Assembly: GCA_002414205.1 (NCBI GenBank)
Contig: DHYQ01000097.1
Location: 1-7,662 of the forward strand
DNA from: Gallionellaceae bacterium UBA5126
GTDB taxonomy: Bacteria; Pseudomonadota; Gammaproteobacteria; Burkholderiales; Gallionellaceae
Direction of reading: 5' to 3'
DNA length: 7,662 nt
Below are positions 6,704 through 7,662 of this stretch, piece by piece. Position 1 is the stretch's first letter; every line of letters begins with the position of its first letter. Position numbers and translations under genes: made by a program. Under the pieces are notes generated by a model, which worked only from the letters and a program-made list of their open reading frames with translations, was not told the DNA's origin and searched no databases.

Positions 6704-6773
6704 GTAGGGTGGTTTCGCGCAGCAAACCACCGGTGATGTCGATGGTGGATTGCCTGCGGCGAATCCACCCTAC
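6704..6773. repeat. Nested palindromic intergenic repeat (about 70 bases)
   Basis: Outer arms GTAGGGTGG (6704-6712) and CCACCCTAC (6765-6773) are perfect inverted repeats; with one mismatch the pairing extends inward through TTCGC. Two inner hairpins are also perfect: GGTGGTTT (6708-6715) with AAACCACC (6724-6731), and GGTGGATT (6744-6751) with AATCCACC (6762-6769). CCACC (6727-6731) can also pair with GGTGG (6744-6748), so the element can fold in several ways. It fills most of the dapE-prmB gap. It resembles GGTGGATTCGC-type palindromes that I recall as dispersed copies in many proteobacteria. No U-run follows on the minus strand, so it is not a standard terminator. It may stabilise or attenuate the transcript. 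Confidence 0.85.
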
Positions 6774-6778
6774 GCAAA

Positions 6779-7662
<884 letters not shown>

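Noticed and set aside
6704..6773. Palindromes as a rho-independent terminator for dapE
   Set aside because: No run of U follows either hairpin in the direction of transcription, and the nested layout fits a dispersed repeat better.

Overview
The window looks like a chromosomal segment from a hopanoid-making proteobacterium, most likely gamma- or betaproteobacterial. The evidence is a dapE-prmB pair of proteobacterial type, both HpnC and HpnD squalene-pathway enzymes, moderately high GC in most of the sequence, and a palindromic intergenic repeat of a kind common in these groups. I cannot name the genus from sequence alone.

All seven genes lie on the minus strand, so transcription runs from position 7662 toward position 1. 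In that order they are: dapE (lysine/peptidoglycan precursor synthesis, 5' end off the right edge); an 88-base gap holding a nested palindromic repeat; prmB (methyltransferase for ribosomal protein L3); hpnC (hydroxysqualene synthase); an 800-residue fused restriction-modification enzyme of type IIG layout; a BRO-N/DinD-like DNA-binding protein; hpnD (presqualene diphosphate synthase); and a stand-alone adenine-type DNA methyltransferase whose 3' end is off the left edge. Apart from the dapE-prmB gap, spacing is 5-19 bases or 4-base ATGA overlaps, so prmB through the last methyltransferase is probably one transcription unit.

The notable point is the layout. HpnC and HpnD act consecutively on farnesyl diphosphate and their genes are usually neighbours. 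Here a two-gene defence-like module (type IIG enzyme plus BRO-N/DinD-like protein, 1648-4960) separates them. The module fits tightly: it starts 15 bases after the hpnC stop, and its last gene shares an ATGA stop-start with hpnD. A second DNA methyltransferase then overlaps the end of hpnD by another ATGA. The two module ends carry a similar short sequence (CAGCT, A-run, ATGA), which may be a trace of the insertion. Inside the type IIG gene, about 700 bases are much more AT-rich than the flanks, starting just after the catalytic NPPY motif. This is consistent with replacement of the region that sets target specificity.

I see no tRNA, rRNA, CRISPR array, transposase, recognisable promoter or rho-independent terminator. 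No stretch over 300 bases lacks a gene. Most genes have no strong Shine-Dalgarno sequence; the BRO-N gene is the exception.
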